This document shows, in pieces, positions 17,217 through 27,851 of a stretch of 64,000 nucleotides of DNA. The translations under genes and the position numbers were made by a program. The notes beneath the pieces are model-generated. The model did not search any database. It was not told the DNA's origin and saw only the letters and a list, made by a program, of their open reading frames with translations. Source of the stretch: Bacillus paramycoides. Its GTDB lineage: Bacteria > Bacillota > Bacilli > Bacillales > Bacillaceae_G. How positions within the stretch are numbered: the first letter of the stretch is position 1; each line of letters opens with the position of its first letter. The stretch covers positions 1-64,000 of the forward strand of contig NZ_MAOI01000040.1 in the NCBI RefSeq assembly GCF_001884235.1. The letters run 5' to 3'.

Positions 17217-19640
17217 TTATTCCGGTCTTTTCTTCGTCCACGTTTCCACTACTTCACCAGTATCATTAACATCTAGTACTAAACTACCATTACTATACCG
17301 GTCTTTATTTCGAAACGCCTTCGGATCAATTTCTTCTACAATGTGTTTCTCTGTCTTCATGTAAACTAATTCATCATCTCGAACAATTTCAATACCGACA
17401 ATGCGGTACGGATTACGTTTTAACTCTTTGAAAATAACAAGACCTCGCTTCGCCCTCGTTGATTTCTCAATTTCTGATGCCTTTATACGTTTCACAGCAC
17501 CTCGCTGCGTAATGAGAATAAGTTGATCTTTGTCACCATTTAACGGTTTACCAGAAGCAACATAGTCATCTTCTTTTAAATTAATTGCTTTCACACCAGC
17601 CGCCCTTACACCAACTGGACTTACTTCTTCTTCATTGAATACAAGTGCATATGCACCATGTGTTGCAAGAACAATATCACTTGTCCCATCTGTCGCAAAT
17701 ATATCGACAACTTCATCATCTTTTTTCAAGTTTACAGCAACAAACGCCCGTGAATAACGCTGAACTTTATATTGATTTAATTCTGTTTTCTTAATCATAC
17801 CGTTTCGTGTAACAAATACGATAAATCGTTTTTCTTCCTCAAAGTTCGGTACGACTGTCGCCCAGATAATCATTTCATCCCGCTCGAGTGATACAAGATT
17901 CGCAACGTGTTGACCTAAATCTTTCCAACGAATTTCTGGCATTTCATATACAGGAAGATAAATATAATTTCCTTTGTTCGTAAATAAAAGAACGGTTTCT
18001 GTCGTGTTTGTATCGAAACGCTCAAGTAAGATGTCACCCTCTTTCATACCGAAGTCTTTCCCGTTCGATGCATTATGCGAACGCCAACCTGTTCGTTTCA
18101 CATATCCTTCTTTCGTTACAGTAACGATGACATCTTCTTGCGGAATCATAACTTCCACATCGATTTTAATTTCTTCAATTTCCTCTTCAATTATCGCACG
18201 GCGATCATCACTATATGTTTTCTTTACTCTCTTCAAATCTGTTTTAATGACTTGAAGAAGTCTTTTTTCACTTTGTAAAATTGACTGTAACTCTATAATT
18301 TTCTTATTAAGTTCAGCTGCTTCTTGCTCTAACGCTGTAATATCTGTATTCGTTAAACGATATAGTTGCAGTGAAACAATTGCTTCTGACTGCGCCTCTG
18401 TAAATCCAAATTTCGCACTTAAATTATCTTTCGCATTACGCTTATCTTTAGACCCACGGATTGTTTCAATCACTTCATCTAAAATTGATAATGCTTTCTT
18501 TAAACCTTCTACAATATGTTGACGACTTTCTGCTTTTCTTAATTCATATTGCGAACGTCTCGTAACAACTTCTTTCTGATGCCCAATATATGCATCCAAA
18601 ATCTTAGGTAATGTCATAAGTGTTGGACGACGATTATTTATCGCTACCATATTAAAGTTGTATGGAATTTGTAAATCTGTATTTTTATATAAATAATTTA
18701 AAATACCTTCAGCATTCGCTTCTTTTTTTAATTCTACAACGATGCGAAGACCTGTACGGTCTGTCTCATCACGCACTTCAGCAATTCCATCTAGCTTTTT
18801 ATCTAGACGTAATTCATCCATTTTCTTAACAAGGTTCGCTTTATTTACCTCGTACGGAATTTCTGTAATAACGATTTGTTGCTTCCCGCCACGAATCGTT
18901 TCAACTTCTGCTTTTCCGCGAATAATAATTTTGCCTTTCCCTGTTTCATACGCTTTTTTAATGCCATCTATCCCTTGAATAATACCACCTGTAGGGAAAT
19001 CTGGTCCTTTAATAACTGTTAACAAGTCATCCACAGAACTATTCGGTTGATCGATACGCATCATTGTAGCATCAATTACTTCTCCAAGATGATGCGGTGG
19101 AATTTCTGTTGCATAACCAGCGGAAATCCCTGTAGAACCGTTCACTAATAAGTTCGGGAACATTGCCGGTAATACAACTGGTTCTTCACTCGTATCATCA
19201 AAGTTTGACACAAATTCTACTGTTTCTTTATCGAGATCACGTAATAACTCTGATGCGATTGGTGATAAACGGGCTTCTGTATAACGCATTGCCGCTGCTG
19301 GATCCCCATCAACACTACCGTTATTTCCGTGCATTTCAACTAAAACATTACGTACTTTCCAAGTTTGACTTAGACGGACCATCGCCTCATATACAGAGGA
19401 ATCACCATGTGGATGGTAATTACCAATAACGTTACCAACTGTTTTAGCTGATTTACGAAACGCTTTATCATGTACGTTTCCTTCTACATACATAGAGTAT
19501 AAAATACGTCTTTGTACCGGTTTTAAACCGTCACGCGCATCTGGAAGCGCGCGGTCTTGAATTATATATTTACTATAACGTGCAAAGCGGTCACCTAACA
19601 CGTCTTCAAGCGGGAGGTCATGAAACTTCTCTGCCTGCAT
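17217..19640 (-). CDS. parC: DNA topoisomerase IV subunit A
   Basis: 807 aa, normal length. Breakage-reunion domain with the catalytic Tyr 120 in the RYTEARL motif; residues Ser 81 and Glu 85 stand at the quinolone-resistance positions in the sensitive form ([10 protein letters not shown]). A coiled coil near 420-480 and a C-terminal beta-pinwheel follow. With ParE it decatenates daughter chromosomes. It begins 1 nt after the parE stop, and its GGAGGTGG ribosome site overlaps the end of parE. Confidence 0.97.
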   Translation of the reverse strand: MQAEKFHDLPLEDVLGDRFARYSKYIIQDRALPDARDGLKPVQRRILYSMYVEGNVHDKAFRKSAKTVGNVIGNYHPHGDSSVYEAMVRLSQTWKVRNVLVEMHGNNGSVDGDPAAAMRYTEARLSPIASELLRDLDKETVEFVSNFDDTSEEPVVLPAMFPNLLVNGSTGISAGYATEIPPHHLGEVIDATMMRIDQPNSSVDDLLTVIKGPDFPTGGIIQGIDGIKKAYETGKGKIIIRGKAEVETIRGGKQQIVITEIPYEVNKANLVKKMDELRLDKKLDGIAEVRDETDRTGLRIVVELKKEANAEGILNYLYKNTDLQIPYNFNMVAINNRRPTLMTLPKILDAYIGHQKEVVTRRSQYELRKAESRQHIVEGLKKALSILDEVIETIRGSKDKRNAKDNLSAKFGFTEAQSEAIVSLQLYRLTNTDITALEQEAAELNKKIIELQSILQSEKRLLQVIKTDLKRVKKTYSDDRRAIIEEEIEEIKIDVEVMIPQEDVIVTVTKEGYVKRTGWRSHNASNGKDFGMKEGDILLERFDTNTTETVLLFTNKGNYIYLPVYEMPEIRWKDLGQHVANLVSLERDEMIIWATVVPNFEEEKRFIVFVTRNGMIKKTELNQYKVQRYSRAFVAVNLKKDDEVVDIFATDGTSDIVLATHGAYALVFNEEEVSPVGVRAAGVKAINLKEDDYVASGKPLNGDKDQLILITQRGAVKRIKASEIEKSTRAKRGLVIFKELKRNPYRIVGIEIVRDDELVYMKTEKHIVEEIDPKAFRNKDRYSNGSLVLDVNDTGEVVETWTKKRPE

Positions 19641-19641
19641 G

Positions 19642-21606
19642 TTATTCCACCTCCGTCTCCATAATCATTTCGTTTTCTAAAATATTTCCTTCTTCTTGCA
19701 TACCAAATTGTACATTACGCTCAATCCATTTACGACGCGGTTCTACTTTATCACCCATCAATGTAGTCACACGGCGCTCCGCTCTTGCTGCATCATCAAT
19801 TTTCACTCGGATTAATGTACGCGTTTCAGGATTCATCGTCGTTTCCCATAACTGATCCGCATTCATTTCACCAAGTCCTTTATAGCGCTGCAACATATAG
19901 CCTTTACCGACCTTTTTCGTTACACCATCTAATTCTTCATCAGACCATGCATATTCAATCACTTCACTTTTCCCTTTTCCTTTACTTACTTTATATAAAG
20001 GTGGAAGTGCGATAAATACTTTACCAGCTTCGATAAGTGGTTTCATATATCTGTAGAAAAAAGTTAATAACAATACTTGAATATGAGCTCCATCTGTATC
20101 GGCATCGGTCATAATAACAACTTTATCGTAGTTAATATCTTCAACAGCGAACTCATTTCCTACGCCGCCACCAATTGCATAAATAATTGTGTTAATCTCT
20201 TCATTCTTAAAAATGTCAGCAAGCTTTGCTTTTTCCGTGTTAATTACTTTACCACGTAATGGTAGCACCGCTTGGAAACGACGATCTCGCCCTTGCTTTG
20301 CTGAACCACCAGCCGAGTCACCCTCTACTAAATACAATTCGTTTTTCTGAGGATTACGTGATTGTGCAGGTGTTAACTTCCCGCTTAAAGTACCTTCTGA
20401 TTTTTTCTTCTTCTTACCAGTACGTGCTTCTTCTCTCGCTTTACGAGCAGCCTCACGTGCTTGCGCTGCTTTAACTGCCTTTCTCACAAGAAGTGTAGCT
20501 ACATCCGGATTTTCTTCTAAAAAGTAAGCTAAATGCTCAGATACAATGGCATCAATTGAAGAACGCGCTTCACTTGTACCCAGTTTCCCTTTCGTTTGCC
20601 CTTCAAACTGAAGTACTTCTTCTGGTACACGTACAGAAACGATAGCCGCTACACCTTCACGAATATCTGTACCTTCTAAGTTTTTATCTTTTTCTTTTAA
20701 TAGTGAAACTTTACGAGCATACTCATTAAACACACGTGTCATCGCTGTTTTAAATCCAGCTTCGTGTGTTCCACCGTCTTTTGTACGTACGTTATTTACA
20801 AACGAAAGAATGTTTTCTGAGTAGCCATCGTTAAATTGAAATGCTAGCTCTGCTTCAATTCCATTTTGTTCACCATTAAAATATACAACCGGATGAATTG
20901 AATCTTTTTCTTCGTTTAAGTATGAAACGAAAGCTTCAATTCCTGTTTCATAATGAAAGACATCTTCTAAATCATTTCGTTCATCTTTTATTGAGATCTT
21001 CATCCCTTTTAATAAGAATGCAGATTCACGTAATCTTTCACATAATGTTTCATAATTGTAATTTGTTGTGCTGAAAATTGTTGTATCTGGCTTAAAATGC
21101 ATTGTCGTACCAGATTCTTTCGTTTTTCCGATTTTCTCTAACGTCGTTGCAGGAATACCACCATTTTCAAAGCGTTGTTCATAAATGTTACCATCACGCT
21201 TAATCGTTACTACTAACCATTCTGATAAGGCGTTTACAACTGATGCCCCAACACCGTGTAAGCCACCACTCGTTTTATAACCTCCTTGGCCAAACTTACC
21301 ACCAGCATGAAGTACAGTTAAAATAACTTCAGGTGTCGGTTTCCCAAGTTTATGCATTCCTGTAGGCATTCCTCGCCCTTTATCAATAACACTAATACTA
21401 TTATCTTTATGTATTACGACAGAAATTTCGTCGCCAAATCCCGCTAACGCTTCGTCAACGGAGTTATCTACTATTTCATATACTAAATGATGCAATCCAC
21501 GGCTATCCGTACTCCCGATATACATACCCGGGCGTTTTCGAACGGCTTCAAGTCCTTCTAACACTTGAATTGCATCTTCATTGTATTGGAACTGATGCTT
21601 TGCCAA
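19642..21606 (-). CDS. parE: DNA topoisomerase IV subunit B
   Basis: 654 aa from the TTG at 21606, which gives the family start [10 protein letters not shown]; a GGGG ribosome site lies 8 nt upstream. GHKL ATPase domain with the Asn-containing VDNSVDEAL and RGMPTGMH motifs, transducer domain, then the Toprim domain with [10 protein letters not shown] and the metal-binding DADTDGAH. First gene of the parE-parC operon. ParE is ordinarily essential. Confidence 0.97.
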   Translation of the reverse strand: MAKHQFQYNEDAIQVLEGLEAVRKRPGMYIGSTDSRGLHHLVYEIVDNSVDEALAGFGDEISVVIHKDNSISVIDKGRGMPTGMHKLGKPTPEVILTVLHAGGKFGQGGYKTSGGLHGVGASVVNALSEWLVVTIKRDGNIYEQRFENGGIPATTLEKIGKTKESGTTMHFKPDTTIFSTTNYNYETLCERLRESAFLLKGMKISIKDERNDLEDVFHYETGIEAFVSYLNEEKDSIHPVVYFNGEQNGIEAELAFQFNDGYSENILSFVNNVRTKDGGTHEAGFKTAMTRVFNEYARKVSLLKEKDKNLEGTDIREGVAAIVSVRVPEEVLQFEGQTKGKLGTSEARSSIDAIVSEHLAYFLEENPDVATLLVRKAVKAAQAREAARKAREEARTGKKKKKSEGTLSGKLTPAQSRNPQKNELYLVEGDSAGGSAKQGRDRRFQAVLPLRGKVINTEKAKLADIFKNEEINTIIYAIGGGVGNEFAVEDINYDKVVIMTDADTDGAHIQVLLLTFFYRYMKPLIEAGKVFIALPPLYKVSKGKGKSEVIEYAWSDEELDGVTKKVGKGYMLQRYKGLGEMNADQLWETTMNPETRTLIRVKIDDAARAERRVTTLMGDKVEPRRKWIERNVQFGMQEEGNILENEMIMETEVE

Positions 21607-21717
21607 ACTCCTTGCCCCTTTCCTAATCAAATCAGAACATATGTTTCTATTATAGAATAACGCCTCGACTATAGTTTTGGCAAGTTATCTTATCTCTTTT
21701 ATATACCATTTTCAATA

Positions 21718-21748
21718 GAAAAATCCTTGTTTTTTTCACAAGGATTCC
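21718..21748 (-). terminator. terminator of the 31-aa membrane peptide gene
   Basis: AATCCTTG/CAAGGATT stem followed by TTTTTC on the minus strand. Confidence 0.65.
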
Positions 21749-21810
21749 TCTAGGCTACTATTTCAGAAAAATAATCGTTTGTCAACGAGAAATGGATATG
21801 TATTCCAAGA

Positions 21811-21906
21811 TTACACATTCCAAACCTTAATCATGATCCAAATGATCAATATCCAAAACGGGATAACAAGTAACAATCCCCAAAAACAGCCTTTAAAAAA
21901 TCTCAT
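21811..21906 (-). CDS. small single-span membrane protein (31 aa)
   Basis: ATG at 21906 has GAGGTG 6 nt upstream. The 31 residues open with a basic MRFFKG and then form one strongly hydrophobic, tryptophan-rich helix. A terminator follows at 21718-21748, so the gene has its own transcription signals. No known family recognised. It lies between yneT and parE on the same strand. Confidence rests on the ribosome site, the helix and the terminator. Confidence 0.55.
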   Translation of the reverse strand: MRFFKGCFWGLLLVIPFWILIIWIMIKVWNV

Positions 21907-21981
21907 GATGAACACCTCGTTCATCGGCCCTATTCATACTTATATAGGGCTGAATCAATCTTTCTATCTTTAAAATCTATA

Positions 21982-22395
21982 CTATTTTGTCATCGCATGC
22001 TCTACTTTAATACAACGATCCATTATTACAGTATAGCCTTTTTCTTGTAAAAGTTTATATGTATCTTCATCTTGTACTCCTAATTGTGCCCAGAAAACAT
22101 CTGCATCAATCTCTACAAACTCTTTTGCAACATCCATTAAAAATTCTGAGCGACGAAATACATTTACGATATCAACATGTTCTTTAATATCAGTCAGTGA
22201 AGAAACGGCCTTTTCTCCAAGCACTTCATCTACTGTTGGGTTTACTGGAATAATGCGGTACCCAGCATCTTGCATTGCTTTTGAAACCATATATGATGTA
22301 CGTTCTGGCTTATCTGATAATCCAACAACTGCAATCGTTTTGCTTTTCTTTAATACTTCACCAATTTCCGTACGAGTTGGGTTTTCAATTGTCAT
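21982..22395 (-). CDS. yneT: CoA-binding domain protein, YneT family
   Basis: 137 aa, a single Rossmann-like CoA-binding domain (CoA_binding_2) with the motif AVVGLSDKPERTSY near 23-36 and IIPVNP near 53. In B. subtilis yneT lies next to parE, as here. Biochemical function is unknown in the family. ATG with GGAGGGATTAATT upstream. A hairpin with arms GCCCTAT/ATAGGGC at 21927-21950 lies downstream without a T run. Confidence 0.85.
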   Translation of the reverse strand: MTIENPTRTEIGEVLKKSKTIAVVGLSDKPERTSYMVSKAMQDAGYRIIPVNPTVDEVLGEKAVSSLTDIKEHVDIVNVFRRSEFLMDVAKEFVEIDADVFWAQLGVQDEDTYKLLQEKGYTVIMDRCIKVEHAMTK

Positions 22396-22429
22396 AATTA
22401 ATCCCTCCTATACCTTTAGTATATCCGAT

Positions 22430-22466
22430 AAAGAAAGTCTCTTTCAACATGAAAGAGACTTTCTTT
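22430..22466 (-). terminator. terminator of htrA
   Basis: 13-bp arms AAAGTCTCTTTCA/TGAAAGAGACTTT followed by CTTT on the minus strand; located between htrA and yneT. Confidence 0.7.
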
Positions 22467-22474
22467 AATTCCGG

Positions 22475-23716
22475 TTATTGATTCTTTGTAGCTGAATTAT
22501 CTGCTAATGTAGCTGTTTTCGTCATTTTTTGACCGTTGCGGTAGAATGTAACCTCTACTTTTTCGCCTACTTTTTTCTTTTCATATAAATATTTACGGAA
22601 TTGAAGTGAATTTTCTACTTTTTGATCATCTAATGCTACTACAATATCATATTGCTCTAAACCAGCTTTTTCTGCCGGAGATATTGGATAAATTTTACCT
22701 AATACAACTCCATTTGTTACTTCTTTTGGCACTTTTAATTGATTTACTGCATAAGCTTGCACATCTTCTAATGAAACTACACCGACTCCAAGTGCTGGAC
22801 GTTTCACTACTCCATCTTTTTCAAGTGATTCAATAACTGGTTTTGCGATGTTAATTGGGATTGCAAAACCAATACCCTCTACTGATTGTTGTGCTATTTT
22901 ACTTGAGTTAATACCGATTACCTCACCGTTTTGGTTAAATAATGCACCGCCACTATTACCAGGATTAATCGCTGCATCTGTTTGAATAACTTGTGCTTGC
23001 CAATCCGGACGTTTATCACCATCAATATCAACTGGAATTTCACGCTCTTTACTACTGATGATACCTTCCGTTACACTTCCATCAAATCCTAATGGGTTAC
23101 CGATTGCAATTGCTTTCTCACCCGCACGAATTTTACTTGAATCACCTAAACTTGCAACTTTATTCACATTAGATCCATCAATCTCTACAACTGCTAAGTC
23201 TAACCAAGGGTCCTTACCAACTAATTTCGCATCAACTTGCTTTCCATCGCTCAGTTTAACAGCAAGTTTATTTGCACCATCTACTACGTGGTTATTCGTT
23301 ACAATATATGCCTTATTTCCTGCTTTTTTATAAATAACACCTGAGCCTGTACCAGCTGTTTCTTCTTGACCTGTCGGTTGCATTGCGAATGGATCAACGC
23401 TTTGCTGCATATTAATTACTCCTACAACAACATCCTTCGCACCTTCAATCATACCTGGTAAATCAGTTTCATTTTTCGCTTTATTTACAACTGGAACTAC
23501 AGTTCCTTCTACTTGTTTATTAGAATTAAATGACGAAACAGCTGCACCATTATTTTGCACCCATGGCATGTACGGTGCTGCAAAACTAATTGAAACAGCT
23601 CCAACTACAGCTCCAACTAAACCTGTGAAAAAATATCCTTTTTTACTACCTGATTTTTTCATTTCTCTCATTTCACTATGCTCTTCATTTAAATTCGGTC
23701 CGTCGTAATATCCCAT
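22475..23716 (-). CDS. htrA: HtrA/DegP-like serine protease, membrane anchored
   Basis: 413 aa. One membrane helix at about 28-48 anchors the protein with the catalytic part outside. Trypsin-like domain with His in TNNHVVDG (about 142), Asp in WLDLAVVEI (about 172) and Ser in GNSGGALF (about 253), then a C-terminal PDZ domain (about 300-400). Members degrade or refold misfolded secreted proteins. ATG with AGGGGAAAG upstream. An OmpR-type regulator gene lies upstream on the same strand but with a terminator between. Confidence 0.9.
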   Translation of the reverse strand: MGYYDGPNLNEEHSEMREMKKSGSKKGYFFTGLVGAVVGAVSISFAAPYMPWVQNNGAAVSSFNSNKQVEGTVVPVVNKAKNETDLPGMIEGAKDVVVGVINMQQSVDPFAMQPTGQEETAGTGSGVIYKKAGNKAYIVTNNHVVDGANKLAVKLSDGKQVDAKLVGKDPWLDLAVVEIDGSNVNKVASLGDSSKIRAGEKAIAIGNPLGFDGSVTEGIISSKEREIPVDIDGDKRPDWQAQVIQTDAAINPGNSGGALFNQNGEVIGINSSKIAQQSVEGIGFAIPINIAKPVIESLEKDGVVKRPALGVGVVSLEDVQAYAVNQLKVPKEVTNGVVLGKIYPISPAEKAGLEQYDIVVALDDQKVENSLQFRKYLYEKKKVGEKVEVTFYRNGQKMTKTATLADNSATKNQ

Positions 23717-23802
23717 GTTTTCTTTCCCCTCTCTGGTGAATTCGTACTTTTAGTATAGTCACATTTTGTGTCCTTCTTGTGAACTCATCGTGAAATCCAA
23801 TT

Positions 23803-23850
23803 AAAAAAATACTCCTATCTACCATTGTAGACAAGAAAAGTATTTTTTGT
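23803..23850 (-). terminator. terminator after the response regulator gene
   Basis: Extended imperfect hairpin with outer arms AATACT/AGTATT and inner TCTAC/GTAGA, followed by a T run on the minus strand. Confidence 0.6.
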
Positions 23851-23919
23851 ACATTCCACCTACAAAGGAGAGTGTAAATTTGCTATATTCCCAAGCTAAA
23901 GTGCATAGTAACTTAAAGA

Positions 23920-24597
23920 TTATTCTTCAAATTTGTAACCTACTCGAATGACAGTACCGATATGCTTCGCTTTATCTCCTAGCTTATTTCGTAGTTTTTT
24001 AATATGTGTATCAACCGTTCGATCATCACCGTAGTAGTCATATCCCCATAACTGATCTAATAAATGTTGGCGTGACAACACAATTCCCTTGTTCTCCATT
24101 AAATAAACGAGAAGCTCAAACTCCTTATGTGTCAATATAATTTCTTCTCCATCTACTAAAACTGTTCTAGATAATCGATTCACTTCTATTCCAGCTAAAG
24201 ACATAGCATTTTCTTCAGCTACTCCTACCGCGCCATCTGCACGTTTCAATAACGTCTTCGCGCGAGCTACTAACACTTTCGGGCTAAAAGGTTTTGTTAC
24301 ATACTCATCTGCACCTAGTTCAAATCCTAGTAATGTATCATCCTCATCAGAACGTGCAGTCAGCATAATAATTGGTACAGCTGACTCTTTTCTAATTCGT
24401 CTACAAACCGACCAACCATCTATTTCTGGTAACATAATATCTAACATAATTAAATCAATTGTATGTTCAGCAAATAATTCTAGCGCTTTTTTTCCATCTT
24501 CCGCTTCGATTACTTCAAAGCCCTCATTACGAAAATAATCACTAACAATTTCACGTAATCTTCTTTCATCTTCAACAAGTAATACTGTTTTATTCAT
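23920..24597 (-). CDS. OmpR/PhoB family response regulator (no adjacent kinase)
   Basis: 225 aa. Receiver domain at 1-115 with acidic pair VEDE, phospho-acceptor Asp in LIMLDIMLP (about 53), Thr in MLTARS and Lys in YVTKPF. C-terminal winged helix (about 130-223) with the family motif near YGDDRTVDTHIKKLR. Starts 18 nt after nrdG on the same strand, so it is probably co-transcribed with nrdDG. No histidine kinase gene is next to it. Confidence 0.9.
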   Translation of the reverse strand: MNKTVLLVEDERRLREIVSDYFRNEGFEVIEAEDGKKALELFAEHTIDLIMLDIMLPEIDGWSVCRRIRKESAVPIIMLTARSDEDDTLLGFELGADEYVTKPFSPKVLVARAKTLLKRADGAVGVAEENAMSLAGIEVNRLSRTVLVDGEEIILTHKEFELLVYLMENKGIVLSRQHLLDQLWGYDYYGDDRTVDTHIKKLRNKLGDKAKHIGTVIRVGYKFEE

Positions 24598-24615
24598 CTG
24601 ACCTATCCCGCCTTT

Positions 24616-25068
24616 TTACTCTTGCAATCGAATAATACGTTGATTGGAGCTTCCGCGAAATGGAAGTGTTAAATCTCTTTTCTCGAGTTCAAACCTTCCA
24701 TCGACCAGAACGTCCCCATAATGTAACAACTCTATCATATCATTATTTTGGGCACTCTGTATCTCTTCTAACGTATAACCTGTATAAATCCATAAGTTTT
24801 TTTTCAAATCTTTCACTGCTTTTGCTACTTTTTTCACTTCAGCGGCTTGAAAAAATGGATCTCCACCTGAAAATGTTACATCGGTTAATGGATTTTTTTC
24901 AATCTCTTTCACAATTTCTTCTACCGTCATTTCAGTTCCGTTGCAAACATTCCAAGATTTCGGATTATGACAACCGATACAACGATGCGGACAGCCCGCA
25001 AAAAACACGACTGTCCGCAATCCTTCTCCATCTACTACACTATCATGAATGATATTCATAACTTTCAT
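24616..25068 (-). CDS. nrdG: anaerobic ribonucleotide reductase activating protein
   Basis: 150 aa radical-SAM enzyme with the cluster motif CX3CX2C (CPHRCIGC, about 26-33) and the SGGDP motif that holds SAM. It makes the glycyl radical in NrdD. Its ATG overlaps the nrdD stop (ATGA), so the two are translationally coupled. Confidence 0.95.
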   Translation of the reverse strand: MKVMNIIHDSVVDGEGLRTVVFFAGCPHRCIGCHNPKSWNVCNGTEMTVEEIVKEIEKNPLTDVTFSGGDPFFQAAEVKKVAKAVKDLKKNLWIYTGYTLEEIQSAQNNDMIELLHYGDVLVDGRFELEKRDLTLPFRGSSNQRIIRLQE

Positions 25069-26921
25069 TTATGCTTCACCCGATCCATCTCTTCACTACG
25101 TTTCGCACTATTCCACTTCGACATATCTCCTACAAGATATCCTGTTATACGGCGAATTCTTTCTATTTCATGCTCATCTTCATTTCCGCAGTTCGGACAT
25201 GCATTCCCGATAATGCCATGATAACTACAACACTTACAACGATCAACAGGGTGGTTAATTGAACCGTACCCTACTCCATACTCTGCCATCGCTTGTACAA
25301 TTTGTTTTAACGCCTTTTGATTATGCACAGCTGCACCATCAAGTTCAATATACGTAATATGTCCACCATTACAAAGAGCATGGAACGGACCTTCTAAACG
25401 AATTTTATCTATCGCTTGCACGTTGTAATACACAGGTATATGGAATGAATTTGTATAATAGTTATGATTTGTCACACCACTAATTACACCAAATTCTTCT
25501 CTATCTTTTTTCACAAACTTTCCTGATAGCCCTTCTGCTGGCGTTGCAATTACAGAGAAATTGAGTTGATGCTCTTCCGTCGCCTTATCCATTCTCTCCC
25601 TCATAAAGGAAATGATTTCATATCCAATCTTCCACGATTCTTCATCTTCTCCATGGTGCTTCCCAGTTAAAGCTACTAAGCATTCCGCAAGACCGATAAA
25701 ACCAATACTTAACGTCCCTTGTTTTAAAATCGGTGCCACAGTATCCTCAGGGTGTAATGTTTCTCCACCACGCCATACACCTTGTGAATATAAGAACTGA
25801 AAATCTCTTGCTCTCTTTGTACATTGATAAGCGAACCTCTCTAATAATTGCTTAATCCCTAAATCTAAGTAATAGCTTAGTGCTTCAAAAAACGCTTCTT
25901 TTGAACCGCTGATTAGCCCTAATTTCACTAAATTAATAGAAGTAAACGATAAATTGCCTCTTCCGATTGCTGTTTCTTCCCCATGGATATTAGACATAAC
26001 ACGGGTACGACATCCCATATAACATACTTCACTTTCAGGTCGACCATCATAATGCACAGCATTAAACGGAGCATCTAAAAACGAAAAGTTAGGGAATAAT
26101 CGCTCAGCTGTCGTTTCTAACGCTAATTCAAATAAATCATAGTTCGGATCACATTCTTCAAAGTTCACACCTTTTTTCATTTTAAAAATTTGAATAGGGA
26201 AAATCGGTGTTTCTCCTTTGCCAAGTCCAGCTTGCGTCGCTTTTAAAAGTTGTTTAATTAAAAGTCTTCCCTCTTTTGATGTGTCTGTTCCGTAATTAAT
26301 TGAAATAAACGGTACTTGTCCCCCGCCCCTACTGTGCATACTATTTGAATTATGAACGAAAGCTTCGCATGCCTGATACGTATCATTTTCAGTTTCTTTC
26401 CATGCAAATTCCTCTATTTGTTCTTTCGTAAGCGGATATGACTGTAATCGTTTTTTATGTCTCTCTACTGTTTTTCTCACATATGGAGCTAAATCAATAT
26501 CAAAGAGTGCAAACGATTGACCACCGTGTTGCATATTTTGATTCGCCTGAAAAATAATTGAAGAAAGCGCCAACGCACTTTTAATATCTTGTGGTTGTCT
26601 CATATGTCCATGTCCAGTATGAAAACCGTTAGCAAGCATTTGTGCTAACGGAATTTGTGAACAAGTCGTCGTTCCTGTCGCATAAAAATCTAAATCATGT
26701 GGATATAATATATTTTGATCTATCGCTTTTTTCACTTGATCTGATAGTAAATTTTCGACTGCATAATATTTTGCACTCTCAGATGCGAACGTTCCCATTA
26801 CGCCCATTGGAGATCGGCCATCTACATTTGCATTTTCCTGCATTAAATCTTGTTCATTGCCGTGGACAATTGTCTCAAACATTTTCATTAATTCTTCTCC
26901 ACGTTTATTTTTTTGTAACAT
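25065..26921 (-). CDS. nrdD: anaerobic ribonucleoside-triphosphate reductase
   Basis: 618 aa class III reductase. The C terminus carries the glycyl-radical motif RRITGYLVGD and, before it, the zinc site CKCC...CPNC. No N-terminal ATP-cone is evident, and the protein is short for the family, so allosteric control by ATP/dATP may be missing. ATG at 26921 with GGAGGG 6 nt upstream. A near-consensus Fnr site lies upstream, in line with oxygen-limited expression. Confidence 0.95.
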   Translation of the reverse strand: MLQKNKRGEELMKMFETIVHGNEQDLMQENANVDGRSPMGVMGTFASESAKYYAVENLLSDQVKKAIDQNILYPHDLDFYATGTTTCSQIPLAQMLANGFHTGHGHMRQPQDIKSALALSSIIFQANQNMQHGGQSFALFDIDLAPYVRKTVERHKKRLQSYPLTKEQIEEFAWKETENDTYQACEAFVHNSNSMHSRGGGQVPFISINYGTDTSKEGRLLIKQLLKATQAGLGKGETPIFPIQIFKMKKGVNFEECDPNYDLFELALETTAERLFPNFSFLDAPFNAVHYDGRPESEVCYMGCRTRVMSNIHGEETAIGRGNLSFTSINLVKLGLISGSKEAFFEALSYYLDLGIKQLLERFAYQCTKRARDFQFLYSQGVWRGGETLHPEDTVAPILKQGTLSIGFIGLAECLVALTGKHHGEDEESWKIGYEIISFMRERMDKATEEHQLNFSVIATPAEGLSGKFVKKDREEFGVISGVTNHNYYTNSFHIPVYYNVQAIDKIRLEGPFHALCNGGHITYIELDGAAVHNQKALKQIVQAMAEYGVGYGSINHPVDRCKCCSYHGIIGNACPNCGNEDEHEIERIRRITGYLVGDMSKWNSAKRSEEMDRVKHK

Positions 26922-26989
26922 TTATAACCCTCCATCAATATGTTGTTGTCTTTTAATTAGAATGTTACAACATATAGTCTTATTGTTTC

Positions 26990-27005
26990 TGTGAGAAATG
27001 TAACA
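26990..27005. promoter_or_regulatory. Fnr-like site upstream of nrdDG
   Basis: TGTGA, 6 nt, TAACA: one mismatch to the Fnr/Crp-type consensus TGTGA-N6-TCACA. Its centre is 76 nt from the nrdD ATG, which suits activation from about -41.5 with a leader of about 35 nt. A second palindrome, GTGAAA-N4-TTTCAC, lies next to it (27010-27025). Confidence 0.55.
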
Positions 27006-27078
27006 TTCCTGTGAAATTTTTTTCACGAAATAATGAATTTTTCATTTACAAAAAAGAAATGTGCTCTTTACAAATGTA

Positions 27079-27087
27079 TGGTACAAT
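27079..27087 (+). promoter_or_regulatory. extended -10 promoter of plsY
   Basis: TGG TACAAT, an extended -10 box, about 60 nt before the plsY start. No good -35 box at 17 nt. Confidence 0.45.
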
Positions 27088-27146
27088 ATACGGGAAAAAC
27101 TCTTTTTACCCTTTATCAACACATTTGAATAAAGGAGACTGAACTT

Positions 27147-27743
27147 ATGGTTACTACATATCTTTTATTTATCGTTGCCTACTTACTTGGCTCGATTCCA
27201 TTTGCACTAGTCGTTGGAAAAATCGGTTATGGAATCGACATTCGTGAGCATGGAAGCGGTAATCTAGGCGGAACAAATACATTCCGCACACTAGGGAAAA
27301 AAGCAGGTTTTATCGTTACAATTGCTGACATTTTAAAAGGTACATTAGCAACAAGTCTACCGATTATTTTCGGGTTAGATATTCACCCACTATGGTTCGG
27401 ATTAGCAGCGGTTCTTGGACATGTATATCCAATCTTCGCAAAATTCCGCGGGGGGAAAGCAGTTGCAACTTCTGCTGGGGTACTATTATGCTACTCACCA
27501 GTTGTTTTTGTAATATTAGCTGTTATCTTTTTCAGCCTTTTATTTACAACAAGATACGTATCACTTTCTTCTATGGTAACAGCTGTTGCTGCTGTTATTG
27601 CATCCATTGTTAGCGGGGATAAAATCTTCATTATTGCGATGTGTTTATTAGCAGGTATGGTTATTTATAAACACCGTGCAAATATCGGACGAATTATAAA
27701 TAAAACTGAACCAAAAGCAAACTTTTCAAAAAAGCAAAAATAA
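27147..27743 (+). CDS. plsY: acyl-phosphate:glycerol-3-phosphate acyltransferase
   Basis: 198 aa with five membrane helices and the three PlsY motifs: [11 protein letters not shown] and SGNLGGTN early, [18 protein letters not shown] near 95-112, and KHRANIGR near the end. It moves the acyl group from acyl phosphate to glycerol-3-phosphate, the first step of phospholipid synthesis. AAAGGAGA before the ATG. In B. subtilis plsY lies close to parE; here about 5 kb with nrdDG, htrA and others separates them. Confidence 0.95.
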   Translation: MVTTYLLFIVAYLLGSIPFALVVGKIGYGIDIREHGSGNLGGTNTFRTLGKKAGFIVTIADILKGTLATSLPIIFGLDIHPLWFGLAAVLGHVYPIFAKFRGGKAVATSAGVLLCYSPVVFVILAVIFFSLLFTTRYVSLSSMVTAVAAVIASIVSGDKIFIIAMCLLAGMVIYKHRANIGRIINKTEPKANFSKKQK

Positions 27744-27755
27744 GATCGTAGCCCA

Positions 27756-27812
27756 CATAACGCAAAAAGAAAACGTGAAGCATATTAATAGCGTCTTTTT
27801 GCGTTATTTTTT
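27756..27812 (+). terminator. terminator of plsY
   Basis: Arms AACGCAAAAAGA/TCTTTTTGCGTT around a 20-odd-base loop, then a T run on the + strand. Confidence 0.75.
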
Positions 27813-27851
27813 ATACTTAAGAAAAAGCAATATAATTTGGAGGAACTATAC

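Noticed and set aside
21779-21973. 64-aa + strand ORF
   Set aside because: Antisense to the better supported 31-aa membrane protein gene; starts without a good ribosome site.
26968-26985. NrdR box upstream of nrdD
   Set aside because: ACAACATATAGTCT only partly fits the NrdR consensus and no second box at the usual spacing was seen.
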